From NCBI RefSeq assembly GCF_021530565.1, contig NZ_JAKGBI010000015.1:98984-162983 (forward strand): a stretch of DNA of 64,000 bases, given 5' to 3'. The notes under the pieces were generated by a model, which saw nothing but the letters and a program-made list of their open reading frames with translations, had not been told where the DNA came from and made no database searches. Positions 35,744 to 44,798 of this stretch are shown in pieces. The first letter of the stretch is position 1; every line of letters starts with the position of its first letter. A program made the position numbers and the translations under genes. The stretch comes from Pseudoalteromonas sp. SMS1 (GTDB taxonomy: Bacteria > Pseudomonadota > Gammaproteobacteria > Enterobacterales > Alteromonadaceae).

Positions 35744-36375
35744 TGGCTAATGCAAAAGAAATGAAGGAAGTCTTGTTTGGACCAGTCTTCGCAAACAACC
35801 CGATTGCTCTGCAAGTACTGGGTATTTGTTCTGCGCTAGCGGTTACTTCAAGCCTTAAAAATGCACTTATCATGTCACTGGCTTTGACTGTGGTAACTGC
35901 GTTCTCAAGTTTATTTATCTCGTTGATCCGTAACCACATTCCGTCAAGTGTACGTATCATCGTTCAGATGACAATTATCGCATCTTTGGTAATTGTTGTT
36001 GACCAAACACTTCAAGCATTCGTATATGCAACAGCCAAAGAACTAACGGTTTTCGTTGGTCTGATCATTACGAACTGTATCGTAATGGGCCGTGCAGAAG
36101 CATATGCAATGAAGTCGCCACCGCTTATGTCTTTCCTAGACGGCATTGGTAATGGCCTTGGTTACTCAGTGGTTCTACTTACAATCGGTTTTGTTCGTGA
36201 ACTATTTGGTGCTGGTGCACTATTTGGTGTTGAAATCCTTCCGCTTGTCGCTGACGGTGGTTGGTACCAGCCAATGGGTCTATTAATTATGCCATTCAGT
36301 TCATTCTTCTTAGTTGGTTTCTTCATTTGGGTACTTCGTACTTATAAGAAAGACCAAGTAGAAGCGAAGGCATAA
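35743..36375 (+). CDS. nqrD: Na+-NQR subunit D
   Basis: A 210-residue membrane subunit with six helices. FGPVFANNPIALQVLGICSALAVT at the start and ITNCIVMGRAEAYA in the middle carry the conserved half-repeat Cys motif shared by NqrD, NqrE and Rnf subunits, which coordinates an Fe-S centre between D and E. One-base overlap with nqrC. Confidence 0.96.
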   Translation: MANAKEMKEVLFGPVFANNPIALQVLGICSALAVTSSLKNALIMSLALTVVTAFSSLFISLIRNHIPSSVRIIVQMTIIASLVIVVDQTLQAFVYATAKELTVFVGLIITNCIVMGRAEAYAMKSPPLMSFLDGIGNGLGYSVVLLTIGFVRELFGAGALFGVEILPLVADGGWYQPMGLLIMPFSSFFLVGFFIWVLRTYKKDQVEAKA

Positions 36376-36385
36376 GGGGAGAAAG

Positions 36386-36994
36386 ATGGAACATTATCTT
36401 AGCTTATTTGTAAAAGCGGTTTTCATTGAAAACTTAGCGCTATCTTTCTTCTTAGGTATGTGTACATTCCTTGCGGTATCTAAGAAAGTAACAACCTCGT
36501 TTGGTCTTGGTGTTGCTGTAATTTTTGTATTAGGTGTAGCTGTACCGGTAAACAACATTGTTTATCACGCGGTACTGGCACCGGGTGCACTTGAATGGCT
36601 TGGTTTCCCTGAGGCTGACTTAAGCTTCTTGAAATTCTTGACTTTCATTGGTGTCATCGCAGCACTTGTACAGATCCTAGAAATGACTTTGGACAAGTTT
36701 TTCCCTGCGCTATATAACGCGCTTGGTATTTTCTTGCCACTAATCACAGTAAACTGTGCGATTTTCGGTGCGGTAGCATTCATGGTTGAGCGTAACTATA
36801 ACCTAGGCGAATCAGTTGTTTTCGGCATCGGTTCTGGTGTGGGTTGGGCGCTTGCAATCGTATTGCTAGCAGGTCTTCGTGAGAAAATGAAGTACGCTGA
36901 TATCCCTGATGGTCTTCGTGGTTTAGGTATTACCTTTATCACGGTAGGTCTAATGGGCTTTGGCTTCTTGTCTTTCTCTGGTATTTCACTTTAA
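36386..36994 (+). CDS. nqrE: Na+-NQR subunit E
   Basis: A 202-residue membrane subunit with six helices, paralogous to NqrD in inverted topology. ENLALSFFLGMCTFLAVS and ITVNCAIFGAVAFMVER hold the two Cys that complete the Fe-S site with NqrD. GGGGAGAA lies before the ATG. nqrF follows 19 nt later. Confidence 0.96.
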   Translation: MEHYLSLFVKAVFIENLALSFFLGMCTFLAVSKKVTTSFGLGVAVIFVLGVAVPVNNIVYHAVLAPGALEWLGFPEADLSFLKFLTFIGVIAALVQILEMTLDKFFPALYNALGIFLPLITVNCAIFGAVAFMVERNYNLGESVVFGIGSGVGWALAIVLLAGLREKMKYADIPDGLRGLGITFITVGLMGFGFLSFSGISL

Positions 36995-37013
36995 TTAGCG
37001 AGGAAACTATACG

Positions 37014-38240
37014 ATGGAAACTATTGTATTAGGTGTAAGTATGTTCATCGCTATCGTTGTGATCTTGGTGCTAGTCATCATCGCAGCGAAATCGAAGCTT
37101 GTACCAAGCGGTGACATCACAATCGGCATCAATGGCGATGCAGACAAAGCAATTACATCAGCACCAGGTGGTAAGCTATTAGGCTCACTAGCTGATGCCG
37201 GTATCTTCATTTCATCAGCATGTGGTGGTGGTGGTTCTTGTGGCCAGTGTCGCGTACATGTTCATTCGGGTGGCGGCGATATCCTTCCAACTGAGCTTGA
37301 CCACATCACGAAAGGTGAAGCACGTGAAGGTTGTCGTTTAGCATGTCAGGTTGCAGTGAAAACTGACATGGAAATCGAAGTAGAAGATTCTATCTTCGGC
37401 GTTAAGAAGTGGGAATGTACAGTTATCTCTAACGATAACAAAGCGACATTCATCAAAGAGCTTAAGCTTGGTATCCCTGAAGGTGAGGTTGTACCTTTCC
37501 GTGCAGGTGGTTACATCCAGATTGAAGCGCCAGCTCACCACGTTAAATACGCTGACTTTGATATTCCTGACGAATATCGTGGCGATTGGGAGCGTTTTGG
37601 CTTCTTCAATCTTGAGTCTAAAGTTGACGACGAGACGATCCGTGCATACTCAATGGCTAACTACCCAGAAGAGTTCGGTATCATCATGTTGAACGTGCGT
37701 ATTGCGACTCCGCCGCCAAATAACCTAAGCCTACCTTGTGGTAAGATGTCATCGTACATCTGGTCACTAAAAGAAGGTGATAAAGTCACTATCTCTGGTC
37801 CATTCGGTGAATTCTTCGCGAAAGAAACAGATGCGGAAATGGTATTCGTTGGTGGTGGTGCGGGTATGGCACCAATGCGTTCACACATCTTCGATCAGCT
37901 TAAGCGTCTTAACTCAGACCGTAAGATGTCTTTCTGGTACGGTGCGCGTTCTAAGCGTGAGATGTTCTACGTAGAAGACTTCGATGGCCTAGCTGCTGAT
38001 AACGATAACTTTGAGTGGCACGTAGCACTTTCTGATCCTCAGCCAGAGGATAACTGGGAAGGCTATACAGGCTTCATCCACAACGTATTACTAGAAAACT
38101 ATCTTAAGGACCACGAAGCGCCTGAAGATTGTGAGTTCTACATGTGTGGTCCACCGATGATGAACGCGGCTGTTATCAACATGCTGAAAGATCTAGGTGT
38201 TGAAGACGAAAACATCCTACTTGATGACTTCGGTGGTTAA
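37014..38240 (+). CDS. nqrF: Na+-NQR subunit F (NADH dehydrogenase)
   Basis: A 408-residue electron-entry subunit. One N-terminal membrane helix is followed by a [2Fe-2S] ferredoxin domain with SACGGGGSCGQC and the fourth Cys in RLACQV. The FAD domain has RAYSMANYP and the NADH domain VGGGAGMAPMRS and MCGPPMM. It takes NADH electrons in the cytoplasm and passes them to NqrD/E. Last operon gene, followed by a strong terminator. Confidence 0.97.
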   Translation: METIVLGVSMFIAIVVILVLVIIAAKSKLVPSGDITIGINGDADKAITSAPGGKLLGSLADAGIFISSACGGGGSCGQCRVHVHSGGGDILPTELDHITKGEAREGCRLACQVAVKTDMEIEVEDSIFGVKKWECTVISNDNKATFIKELKLGIPEGEVVPFRAGGYIQIEAPAHHVKYADFDIPDEYRGDWERFGFFNLESKVDDETIRAYSMANYPEEFGIIMLNVRIATPPPNNLSLPCGKMSSYIWSLKEGDKVTISGPFGEFFAKETDAEMVFVGGGAGMAPMRSHIFDQLKRLNSDRKMSFWYGARSKREMFYVEDFDGLAADNDNFEWHVALSDPQPEDNWEGYTGFIHNVLLENYLKDHEAPEDCEFYMCGPPMMNAAVINMLKDLGVEDENILLDDFGG

Positions 38241-38282
38241 TTAGGAATTTAGATATGATGATAAATCGTATTTAATAAGACT

Positions 38283-38314
38283 AAACCCCTAGGGTATGCC
38301 CTAGGGGTTTTTTT
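38283..38314 (+). terminator. terminator of nqrABCDEF
   Basis: A perfect 12-bp stem AAACCCCTAGGG/CCCTAGGGGTTT with a TATG loop is followed by TTTT. Confidence 0.95.
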
Positions 38315-38339
38315 ATATGCTTTAAGGATTAAAAAGTAC

Positions 38340-39362
38340 ATGCAAAAGCTCAGCTACTTATTCTCTGTTATTTTTTTGATGTTTTTCTTGTCCGCGTGCG
38401 GACAACAGCAAACTCAACAAAAGCCGGTTGAAATAAACGGCAAGACCATGGGCACTACCTATAACATTAAGGTATTTCCTGGCCCCGTTAGCCTCGAAGC
38501 ACAGCGTTTTAAACAAGAAGTGGATGAGGCACTTATTGCTGTAAATCAATCGATGTCTACGTATATTCCAGATTCAGAAATCAACCGTTTTAATCGCCTT
38601 GAAGCGAATACAGTGATGCCTATCAGTACGGACTTTAGAAAAGTAGCGGCGGAATCTATCCGATTAGGTCAATCAACACAAACTTTGGATGTGACCATGG
38701 GGCCGCTCATTGATCTATGGGGCTTTGGTCCCGATAAAAGACCGACGAAAAGACCTTCACAATCAGAAATTGAAGCCATGCAGACGAATATTGGTGTAGA
38801 TAAATTAGCGCTTACAGATGAAGGGCTTGCGAAATCTCTGCCACACCTTGAATTATCCTTTTCAGCGACAGCAAAGGGTTATGGAATTGATAAAGTTGCA
38901 GAACTGATTGAGAAAAAAGGCTTATCTAATTATATGGTAGAAATTGGTGGTGAACTGCGTATTTCAGGTAATAAGCCTGATGGTTCTCCGTGGCGAATCG
39001 CTATTGAAAAACCGGATGCACCTGCAGGGCAACGTCAAATTCACCGTGTTGTGGCGCCAGGCAATAATGCCATTGCCACCTCCGGAGATTATCGTATTTT
39101 TTACGAAATGGACGGTGAAATATTCACGCATTTGATTGACCCAGTTACAGGCAAACCGGTTAAACATGACTTAGTGTCGGTTACTGTACTTCATCCGTCT
39201 GCAATGACAGCGGATGGGTTAGCGACTGCACTGACGGTAATGGGAACTGAACGTGCCAAGGTGTATGCAGAGCAGCATAATTTGCCTGTTTATCTCATTA
39301 GTAAAACGCCTGAAGGTCTCAAGACCTATTCTAGCCCAGCTTTCGAGCCCTACTTGAATTAA
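38340..39362 (+). CDS. apbE: FAD:protein FMN transferase
   Basis: A 340-residue lipoprotein flavin transferase that attaches FMN to the SGAT threonines of NqrB and NqrC. The signal sequence ends in lipobox LSAC (about 17-20). GKTMGTTYNIKV, TMGPLIDLWGFGP, FSATAKGYGIDK and the Mg/FAD motif DPVTGKPV near the C-terminus are intact. It lies 100 nt after nqrF behind a terminator, so it may have its own promoter, but the partnership with Nqr is clear. Confidence 0.95.
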   Translation: MQKLSYLFSVIFLMFFLSACGQQQTQQKPVEINGKTMGTTYNIKVFPGPVSLEAQRFKQEVDEALIAVNQSMSTYIPDSEINRFNRLEANTVMPISTDFRKVAAESIRLGQSTQTLDVTMGPLIDLWGFGPDKRPTKRPSQSEIEAMQTNIGVDKLALTDEGLAKSLPHLELSFSATAKGYGIDKVAELIEKKGLSNYMVEIGGELRISGNKPDGSPWRIAIEKPDAPAGQRQIHRVVAPGNNAIATSGDYRIFYEMDGEIFTHLIDPVTGKPVKHDLVSVTVLHPSAMTADGLATALTVMGTERAKVYAEQHNLPVYLISKTPEGLKTYSSPAFEPYLN

Positions 39363-39502
39363 GGCTGCTGACTGAAAATATCATTGCTTTTTGTGTGGTA
39401 AATTCATTCAACTTTGGCGGGATTAGATATATAATATTGAGAATATACCGTCAGTTGCTTAGGAGTCGCCTAAGCTGGTTCGTTAATTGAGGGGCTTTGC
39501 CT

Positions 39503-39715
39503 ATGTCACTTTTTCTTCTTTCTTTTGGATTACTTGTTTTAATTGCTGCGGCAATGGCTGTTGGTGTGATAGTACAGAAAAAATCAATGGCAAGTAGCTG
39601 TGGTGGATTGGGTTCCATGGGAATAGATAAGATATGTGACTGTGACGATCCCTGTGACAAGCGTAAAAAGCGCCTAGCAAAAGAACAGTCTTGGCGAGAA
39701 AACCAAATTTTATAA
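39503..39715 (+). CDS. nqrM: Na+-NQR maturation protein NqrM
   Basis: A 70-residue protein with one N-terminal helix and four clustered Cys (SSCGG, ICDCDDPCD). NqrM is needed to insert iron into the NqrD/E site. The ATG at 39503 has GAGGGG upstream; the TTG two codons earlier is not needed. It follows apbE by 140 nt, completing the Nqr structural-plus-maturation set. Confidence 0.93.
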   Translation: MSLFLLSFGLLVLIAAAMAVGVIVQKKSMASSCGGLGSMGIDKICDCDDPCDKRKKRLAKEQSWRENQIL

Positions 39716-39729
39716 TTTAGGTAAAATAA

Positions 39730-39756
39730 AAACGCAGGCTTGCCTGCGTTTTTTTG
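39730..39756 (+). terminator. terminator after nqrM
   Basis: AAACGCAGGC-TT-GCCTGCGTTT is followed by a T-run. The start codon of the phosphatase gene is only about 14 nt further on. Confidence 0.88.
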
Positions 39757-39769
39757 TGTGCGAAATTTA

Positions 39770-40369
39770 ATGCTGCAAACAATTTATCTTATTCGTCATA
39801 CGGAAACAGTCAAAAGTGGTCACCTCATTGGTGCAGCTGACGTGCCGCTTTGTGCTGAAAGTCAGGTCCGGTTACTCGGTCAATTTGCCAAATGTGATAA
39901 CATTCGACACATTATTTCATCTCCGCGCCAAAGGTGTTGTCACGCAGCAAAGTACTTTAGCGAAACCCGTCAAATCCCTTATACTACAGAGGCAAAGATC
40001 CAAGAAATGGACTTTGGTGATTGGGATGGTCAGTCATATGATTGGCTATGGAACAATACCGCCAACCCAAGCATTGGTGACTTTTGGCAAGACCCTTGGA
40101 CACATACGCCTCCCAATGGTGAATCTATGGTTCACTTCGAAAGTCGAGTTGCTTCCTGGTGGCGTGACTTATTGGCATCGCCGAGTGATGAGGATATCTT
40201 AGTGGTTACGCATGGTGGCGTGATCCGAAAGCTACTGGGATTAGTCCTCGCACTGCCCGATAAAAGCGTTTCCCACATGAATGGTTTTGATGTAAATTAC
40301 GGCGCCATCGTGCGTTTGTCGGTTTTTTATGATGACGAAGGCCGTGCATGGCCCAAAGTTGTGTTTTAG
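39770..40369 (+). CDS. Histidine phosphatase, probable alpha-ribazole phosphatase
   Basis: A 199-residue phosphoglycerate-mutase-like phosphatase. The RHTET motif has catalytic His10, followed by SSPRQRC, EMDFGDWDGQ and VVTHGGVIR with the second His. FGDWEG-like sequence plus position directly before a B12 riboswitch and cob genes favour CobC, which removes phosphate from alpha-ribazole phosphate or adenosylcobalamin phosphate. The superfamily is broad, so another substrate is possible. The gene lies upstream of the riboswitch and is not under it. Confidence 0.75.
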   Translation: MLQTIYLIRHTETVKSGHLIGAADVPLCAESQVRLLGQFAKCDNIRHIISSPRQRCCHAAKYFSETRQIPYTTEAKIQEMDFGDWDGQSYDWLWNNTANPSIGDFWQDPWTHTPPNGESMVHFESRVASWWRDLLASPSDEDILVVTHGGVIRKLLGLVLALPDKSVSHMNGFDVNYGAIVRLSVFYDDEGRAWPKVVF

Positions 40370-40397
40370 CCATCTAGACTTCATAATACACATAATC

Positions 40398-40501
40398 ATT
40401 TCAGTGAAGCTTGGGAATGGGGTGAAAATCCTCAGCTGTCCCCGCAACTGTATTCGGACTGCTTGCATGAAGTACCGAGAGCCAGATACCAAGGCTGAAA
40501 T
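40398..40501 (+). promoter_or_regulatory. Cobalamin riboswitch
   Basis: The core sequences are clear: GGTGAAAATCC, then AGCTG-TCCCCGCAACTGT, and the B12-box portion GAGAGCCAGATACC. P1 closes as ATTTCAG (40398) with CTGAAAT (40495). Adenosylcobalamin binding should lower expression of the downstream transport and salvage genes. A hairpin at 40506-40527 may belong to the expression platform; without a T-run it suggests control of translation rather than termination. Confidence 0.92.
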
Positions 40502-40505
40502 AAAA

Positions 40506-40527
40506 ACTTAAGCGGGCGCACTTAAGT
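40506..40527 (+). repeat. hairpin after the cobalamin riboswitch
   Basis: ACTTAAG-N8-CTTAAGT is a 7-bp inverted repeat without a T-run, 70 nt before the btuD start. Confidence 0.45.
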
Positions 40528-40596
40528 GACATCACAATATTGTATTGGTAACCACTGCCTATTTTGTGATCTATGCTGCCCGAAACAAGAGGATGT

Positions 40597-41430
40597 ATGG
40601 TCGCGGCACAAGTTTCAATAAATAACCTCAGTTTGGTTATTCACAATAAACGTATTTTATCTGATATCAGTTTCTTCGTCTCACCTGGCCAATTTATTGG
40701 GCTGATCGGTCCCAATGGTGCTGGAAAGTCCTCGCTGCTACGATGTTTATACCGCTATCAAGCGCCAGTATCGGGCTCTATACAGATCGATGATATGGAG
40801 ATTCGTCAATTTACTAGACAAACATATGCAAAAAAAGTCGCCGCGGTACTACAAGAGATCCCCAGCCAATTTAATCTCGCCGTATTTGATGTCGTTGCGA
40901 TGGGGTTAACACCACATAAAAGCTTGTTTTCAAGCGTGTCTCTAAGAGACCGTCAAGCAATTCAAGAAGCGCTACAAAAAGTCGGGTTGACGCACAAACT
41001 ACAGCAATCTTATGAATCTTTATCGGGTGGTGAAAAACAGCGTGTCATGATTGCAAGGGCCATCGTGCAACAGCCCAGTTTATTGTTAATGGATGAGCCA
41101 ACAAGCCATTTGGATGTGAAATATCAAATCGAGATTATGGCTCTGGCTAAATCTCTGGGCATGACCGTGATTGCGTCTTTTCATGATTTGAATCTGGCAT
41201 CGGCTTTATGTGATGCTATTTTAGTGTTGGATGAGGGTCAGTTGATCGCAAATGGTACGCCCCAAGATGTCATGACCAGCACCATGTTGTTCAACGTTTT
41301 CGGTGTACATGCTGAGGTGATCTTACAAGCTTCTGCTGAGGGTGTATTAACGCCACATATTCGTTACCAATACCAGCCCAGTGATGAAGACGTAAGTACC
41401 TCAACAATAAGGGGGCGAGCGTGCGAGTAG
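40597..41430 (+). CDS. btuD: Cobalamin ABC transporter ATP-binding protein
   Basis: A 277-residue ATPase of the FecE/BtuD group. The ATG at 40597 has AAGAGGA 5 nt upstream and is preferred to 40573. Walker A GPNGAGKSS, signature LSGGEKQR, Walker B LLLMDEPTSHLD and the switch His (ASFHDLN) are present. First gene behind the B12 riboswitch, its end overlaps btuC by 10 nt, and btuF is in the same operon, so cobalamin or cobinamide is the likely substrate. Confidence 0.9.
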   Translation: MVAAQVSINNLSLVIHNKRILSDISFFVSPGQFIGLIGPNGAGKSSLLRCLYRYQAPVSGSIQIDDMEIRQFTRQTYAKKVAAVLQEIPSQFNLAVFDVVAMGLTPHKSLFSSVSLRDRQAIQEALQKVGLTHKLQQSYESLSGGEKQRVMIARAIVQQPSLLLMDEPTSHLDVKYQIEIMALAKSLGMTVIASFHDLNLASALCDAILVLDEGQLIANGTPQDVMTSTMLFNVFGVHAEVILQASAEGVLTPHIRYQYQPSDEDVSTSTIRGRACE

Positions 41431-42413
41431 CTGCCAGTAGCATTTTACTTTTAGCCTGCTTTATTAGCTTCATAAGTGCTTTAAGTATTGGCGCCATTCA
41501 TGTTGATTTCTATGATGTTTGGTTGGCGTTGTGGTCTTATGACGACGCTCAGCTAAACCAAAAAATTATCATTGAGTTGAGATTACCGCGCACGGCTTTG
41601 GCGTTTTTAGCGGGGGCAGGTCTGGCGACCGCAGGTTTGATATTACAAACTGTGACACGTAACCCGCTGGCTGACCCTTACCTTTTTGGCATATCATCTG
41701 GCGCGTCTTTCGGCGTCGTATTGCTGCTTACCCTTTTCGGCATTCAAAGTGGGCTGGCTATGTCCGGTGCAGCTTTATTAGGCAGTATATGCGCTATGAG
41801 TTTGTTATTGCTAATTGCATACCATAAAGGGACCGCGCAGATAGAAAATATGCTTTTAGCAGGAGTTGCGTTGTCATTTTTATTCAACGCATTTACAAGT
41901 TTACTGCTGTACTGGAGCGACCCCCAAGCGATTGCGGCGATTATTTTTTGGAGTTTAGGCAGTTTCAGTCGAGCTGATTGGGCGTGGATGTGGTTACCGT
42001 CCATCGTCGTTATTTTAGGTTTGTTAAGTGTCATTTCTTTTCGGCGCCACCTTAACGCGTTGCTGCTTGGAGATGAGAGTGCGGTAACGCTCGGGGTCAA
42101 TGTGCATAGGCTGAGACTCGGTATGCTTTTGGTAAGTTCCTTGCTCACGGCTGTGTTGGTGGCAGCGTGCGGTGGGGTTGGGTTTGTGGGGCTAATGATC
42201 CCGCATATTGTGCGCTTTTTTATCTCCCAAGCCAGTGTACTGGGTATGTTAGTGACAGCATTAAGTGGTGGCTTGTTGATGTTGTGGGTTGACGTCCTTG
42301 CACGCAGTTTAATTGACAATCAAGAGCTGCCAATTGGTGTCATTACAGCTGCCATCGGGAGTGTATTTTTCCTGTCTTTGCTGATGTTTAAAAAACGTTC
42401 GACAAGCATTTAA
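41421..42413 (+). CDS. btuC: Cobalamin ABC transporter permease
   Basis: A 330-residue FecCD-family permease with about 10 helices. LRLPRTALAFLAGAGLATAG and NPLADPYLFGISSGASFG are the family signature, and GGVGFVGLMIPHIVR is the coupling-loop region that contacts the ATPase. It starts with GTG (GGGGGCGAGC upstream) inside the end of btuD. Forms BtuCD-F with its neighbours. Confidence 0.92.
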   Translation: MRVAASSILLLACFISFISALSIGAIHVDFYDVWLALWSYDDAQLNQKIIIELRLPRTALAFLAGAGLATAGLILQTVTRNPLADPYLFGISSGASFGVVLLLTLFGIQSGLAMSGAALLGSICAMSLLLLIAYHKGTAQIENMLLAGVALSFLFNAFTSLLLYWSDPQAIAAIIFWSLGSFSRADWAWMWLPSIVVILGLLSVISFRRHLNALLLGDESAVTLGVNVHRLRLGMLLVSSLLTAVLVAACGGVGFVGLMIPHIVRFFISQASVLGMLVTALSGGLLMLWVDVLARSLIDNQELPIGVITAAIGSVFFLSLLMFKKRSTSI

Positions 42414-42425
42414 TAAGGTACTTTG

Positions 42426-43481
42426 ATGATTGAACCTTTGGATTTAACACATAGTTCAAGTATACAGCATAGATTGGACTTTAAGACTAAACCGCTCGGT
42501 TCATTGGGTAAGCTTGAAACATTAGCGAAACAGCTTGTTTTAATTTTATCACAGGGGATGCCTGACACGACGTTCAAGGCTGCGAAATTCGTTATCAATA
42601 GCCCGACTATCTGTGTTTTTGCAGGTGATCATGGGGTCGCCAGAGAAGGGATCTCGATTGCACCAAGTGCAGTAACAGGCCAAATGGTGGCAAACTTTGC
42701 ACAAGGCGGAGCGGCTATATGTGTACTGGCTCGGCAGCTGGGCTGGCATCTTAATATTGTCGACTGCGGGATACTGAGGGCACCTCACAATAGCGCCATA
42801 ATTGACTGTCGACTGGGTGATTCAACGGCCGCATTTCATCAACAAGCAGCGATGACATATGAGCAGTTGGATAGAGGGCTTTCTAATGCTGCTGCACTTG
42901 TCCAAAGAGAGATAAAGCAAGGGTGTAATCTATTTGCTTTTGGCGAAATGGGCATCGGCAATACCACATCCGCGGCAGCTATTTTCTCCGCCTTATGTGG
43001 TGTTTCCCCCGAATCGGCAGTTGGCAAAGGAACGGGGGTAAGTGATGAGGTTGTGAAGAAAAAGCAACGGATAATTGCACAGGCGTTACATTTACACCAG
43101 ATGTCAAATGATAACCCCCGACATATTTTGCAATGCGTTGGCGGGTTTGAAATCGTTCATATGGTTGGTGCAATGCTCGCTGTCGCGAGTGCAAAAAAAG
43201 TCATTGTCGTAGATGGTTTCATCGCGACCGCAGCCGCTATGTTGGCTGCTGCGATTGAACCGAATTGTAAAGACTACATGATATTTGCACATTGCTCGAA
43301 TGAGCAAGGACATCAAAAGATGCTGGATTGGCTGGCTGTCGAGCCTTTATTGAATTTAGATATGCGACTGGGGGAAGGGAGTGGCGCTGCGCTGGCGCTT
43401 CCAATTATTCAGTGCGCGCTTGCCATTTATAATGATATGGCGAGTTTTGAAGAGGCGGACGTTACTCAGGTGATCACATAA
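42426..43481 (+). CDS. cobT: Nicotinate-nucleotide-dimethylbenzimidazole phosphoribosyltransferase
   Basis: A 351-residue enzyme that makes alpha-ribazole phosphate from nicotinate mononucleotide and dimethylbenzimidazole, the lower-ligand branch of B12 assembly. KTKPLGSLGKLE, FAGDHGVAREGIS and GEMGIGNTTSA are signatures; the catalytic Glu lies in GEGSGAALAL near the C-terminus. The ATG at 42426 follows an in-frame TTG. cobS begins 1 nt after its stop. Confidence 0.95.
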   Translation: MIEPLDLTHSSSIQHRLDFKTKPLGSLGKLETLAKQLVLILSQGMPDTTFKAAKFVINSPTICVFAGDHGVAREGISIAPSAVTGQMVANFAQGGAAICVLARQLGWHLNIVDCGILRAPHNSAIIDCRLGDSTAAFHQQAAMTYEQLDRGLSNAAALVQREIKQGCNLFAFGEMGIGNTTSAAAIFSALCGVSPESAVGKGTGVSDEVVKKKQRIIAQALHLHQMSNDNPRHILQCVGGFEIVHMVGAMLAVASAKKVIVVDGFIATAAAMLAAAIEPNCKDYMIFAHCSNEQGHQKMLDWLAVEPLLNLDMRLGEGSGAALALPIIQCALAIYNDMASFEEADVTQVIT

Positions 43482-43482
43482 C

Positions 43483-44259
43483 ATGTCTCAATTTGCCTTG
43501 TTCAAGCTCGCGGTCATTTTCCTAACTCGTGTGCCTGTGGCATTAAGCGGTAAGGTCAGCGATGAAGATATTAATCTATCTAGCCGTTACTTCGCTTTGG
43601 TCGGTCTTGGTATTGGCTTGTGTATGGCCTGTGCTTTGTGGTTACTGTCCCTATGTTTGCCAATGAGTGTTGCTATTCTCTTCACATTGGGTCTCGGGTT
43701 GCTCATTACGGGGGCATTCCATGAAGATGGCTTCGTCGATGTTTGGGATGGCTTTGGGGGCGGTTGGTGTAAGCAGCAAAAGCTCGATATCATGAAAGAC
43801 AGCAGAATAGGCACCTATGGAGCGGTCGCACTCATCATTTTAATGCTGAGTAAATATCAATTGCTGTTGGAACTCAGTGAAGGGGTAGCCAAATTATTGT
43901 TTGCTGTTGTGATGGCGCAGACACTGAGCCGTATGACTGCAACGAGCCTCATTGGCAAGTTGCCCTATGTCCAATTGGACGCGCAAAGCAAAGTAAAGCC
44001 CGTAGCAAAAGTTTTGCAGCCAACCAGCAGGGCGATCTTGTACGCTTCAGGAGTCATTGTGTTGCTTGTTGGGGTGAGCTTGTTTGAATTCTCTGTTTGG
44101 CATTCATTGGCGCTGCTTGGGACGCTGTGGTTGACACGATGGGTATGTCAGCAATGGTTTTCCCGCCAGTTAGGAGGTTACACGGGGGATTGTCTCGGTG
44201 CTGCACAACAAATTTGCGAAATAGTGGTTTATGTATTTTGTGTTGTGAGCTTGCAATGA
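43483..44259 (+). CDS. cobS: Adenosylcobinamide-GDP ribazoletransferase (cobalamin synthase)
   Basis: A 258-residue inner-membrane enzyme that joins adenosylcobinamide-GDP to alpha-ribazole. TRVPV near the start, the acidic metal motif GAFHEDGFVDVWDGFGGG and MKDSRIGTYGA are diagnostic. Several hydrophobic helices follow. Its stop overlaps the cobU ATG (ATGA). Confidence 0.94.
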   Translation: MSQFALFKLAVIFLTRVPVALSGKVSDEDINLSSRYFALVGLGIGLCMACALWLLSLCLPMSVAILFTLGLGLLITGAFHEDGFVDVWDGFGGGWCKQQKLDIMKDSRIGTYGAVALIILMLSKYQLLLELSEGVAKLLFAVVMAQTLSRMTATSLIGKLPYVQLDAQSKVKPVAKVLQPTSRAILYASGVIVLLVGVSLFEFSVWHSLALLGTLWLTRWVCQQWFSRQLGGYTGDCLGAAQQICEIVVYVFCVVSLQ

Positions 44260-44798
44260 CAGGACGAATAGAGCTCATTATCGGTGGTGCGCGATCTGGA
44301 AAAAGCGCGTTAGCAGAACGTCGGGCTGAGCACTGGCTAGGTGAAGGCACTGCCAAAGAGTTGATTTATATTGCCACTGCGCAAGGTAAAGATGATGAAA
44401 TGGCGGCGCGCATTGCACACCATAAAGTGACTCGCTCAAATGATTGGCAAGTCATTGAAATGCCATGGAGGATTGCTGAAATAATTGCGCAGCTTGCACT
44501 ACATCAGTGTGCACTCATAGAGTGCCTTACATTGTGGTTAACTTATGGCTTATGTGAAGTCAGTGAAGCGGAATTCTATCACAACAAGCGTGAGGTACTT
44601 GATGCGCTATCAGTCACACAAGGTAACGTCATCTTGGTCAGCAATGAAGTTGGACATGGCATTGTACCGATGGGCGAGCTGAGTCGTCGTTTTGTTGATG
44701 AATCCGGTCGATTAAATCAGGATATCGCCGCTATTGCGAATCGTGTTGATTTTGTTATGGCGGGCATACCACTTAATTTAAAAAGCGAAATAAAATGA
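44256..44798 (+). CDS. cobU: Adenosylcobinamide kinase / guanylyltransferase
   Basis: A 180-residue bifunctional enzyme that phosphorylates adenosylcobinamide and attaches GMP. The P-loop GGARSGKS is at 9-16, the CobU signature YIATAQGKDDEMAARIAHHK contains the guanylylated His region, and SNEVGHGIVP is conserved. The ATG at 44256 overlaps the cobS stop; the frame is open upstream inside cobS but that is not used. It overlaps cobQ by 4 nt. Confidence 0.94.
   Translation: MTGRIELIIGGARSGKSALAERRAEHWLGEGTAKELIYIATAQGKDDEMAARIAHHKVTRSNDWQVIEMPWRIAEIIAQLALHQCALIECLTLWLTYGLCEVSEAEFYHNKREVLDALSVTQGNVILVSNEVGHGIVPMGELSRRFVDESGRLNQDIAAIANRVDFVMAGIPLNLKSEIK

Noticed and set aside
41744..42319. A 191-codon minus-strand frame inside btuC
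   Set aside because: It is a shadow of the btuC permease and has a low-complexity composition.
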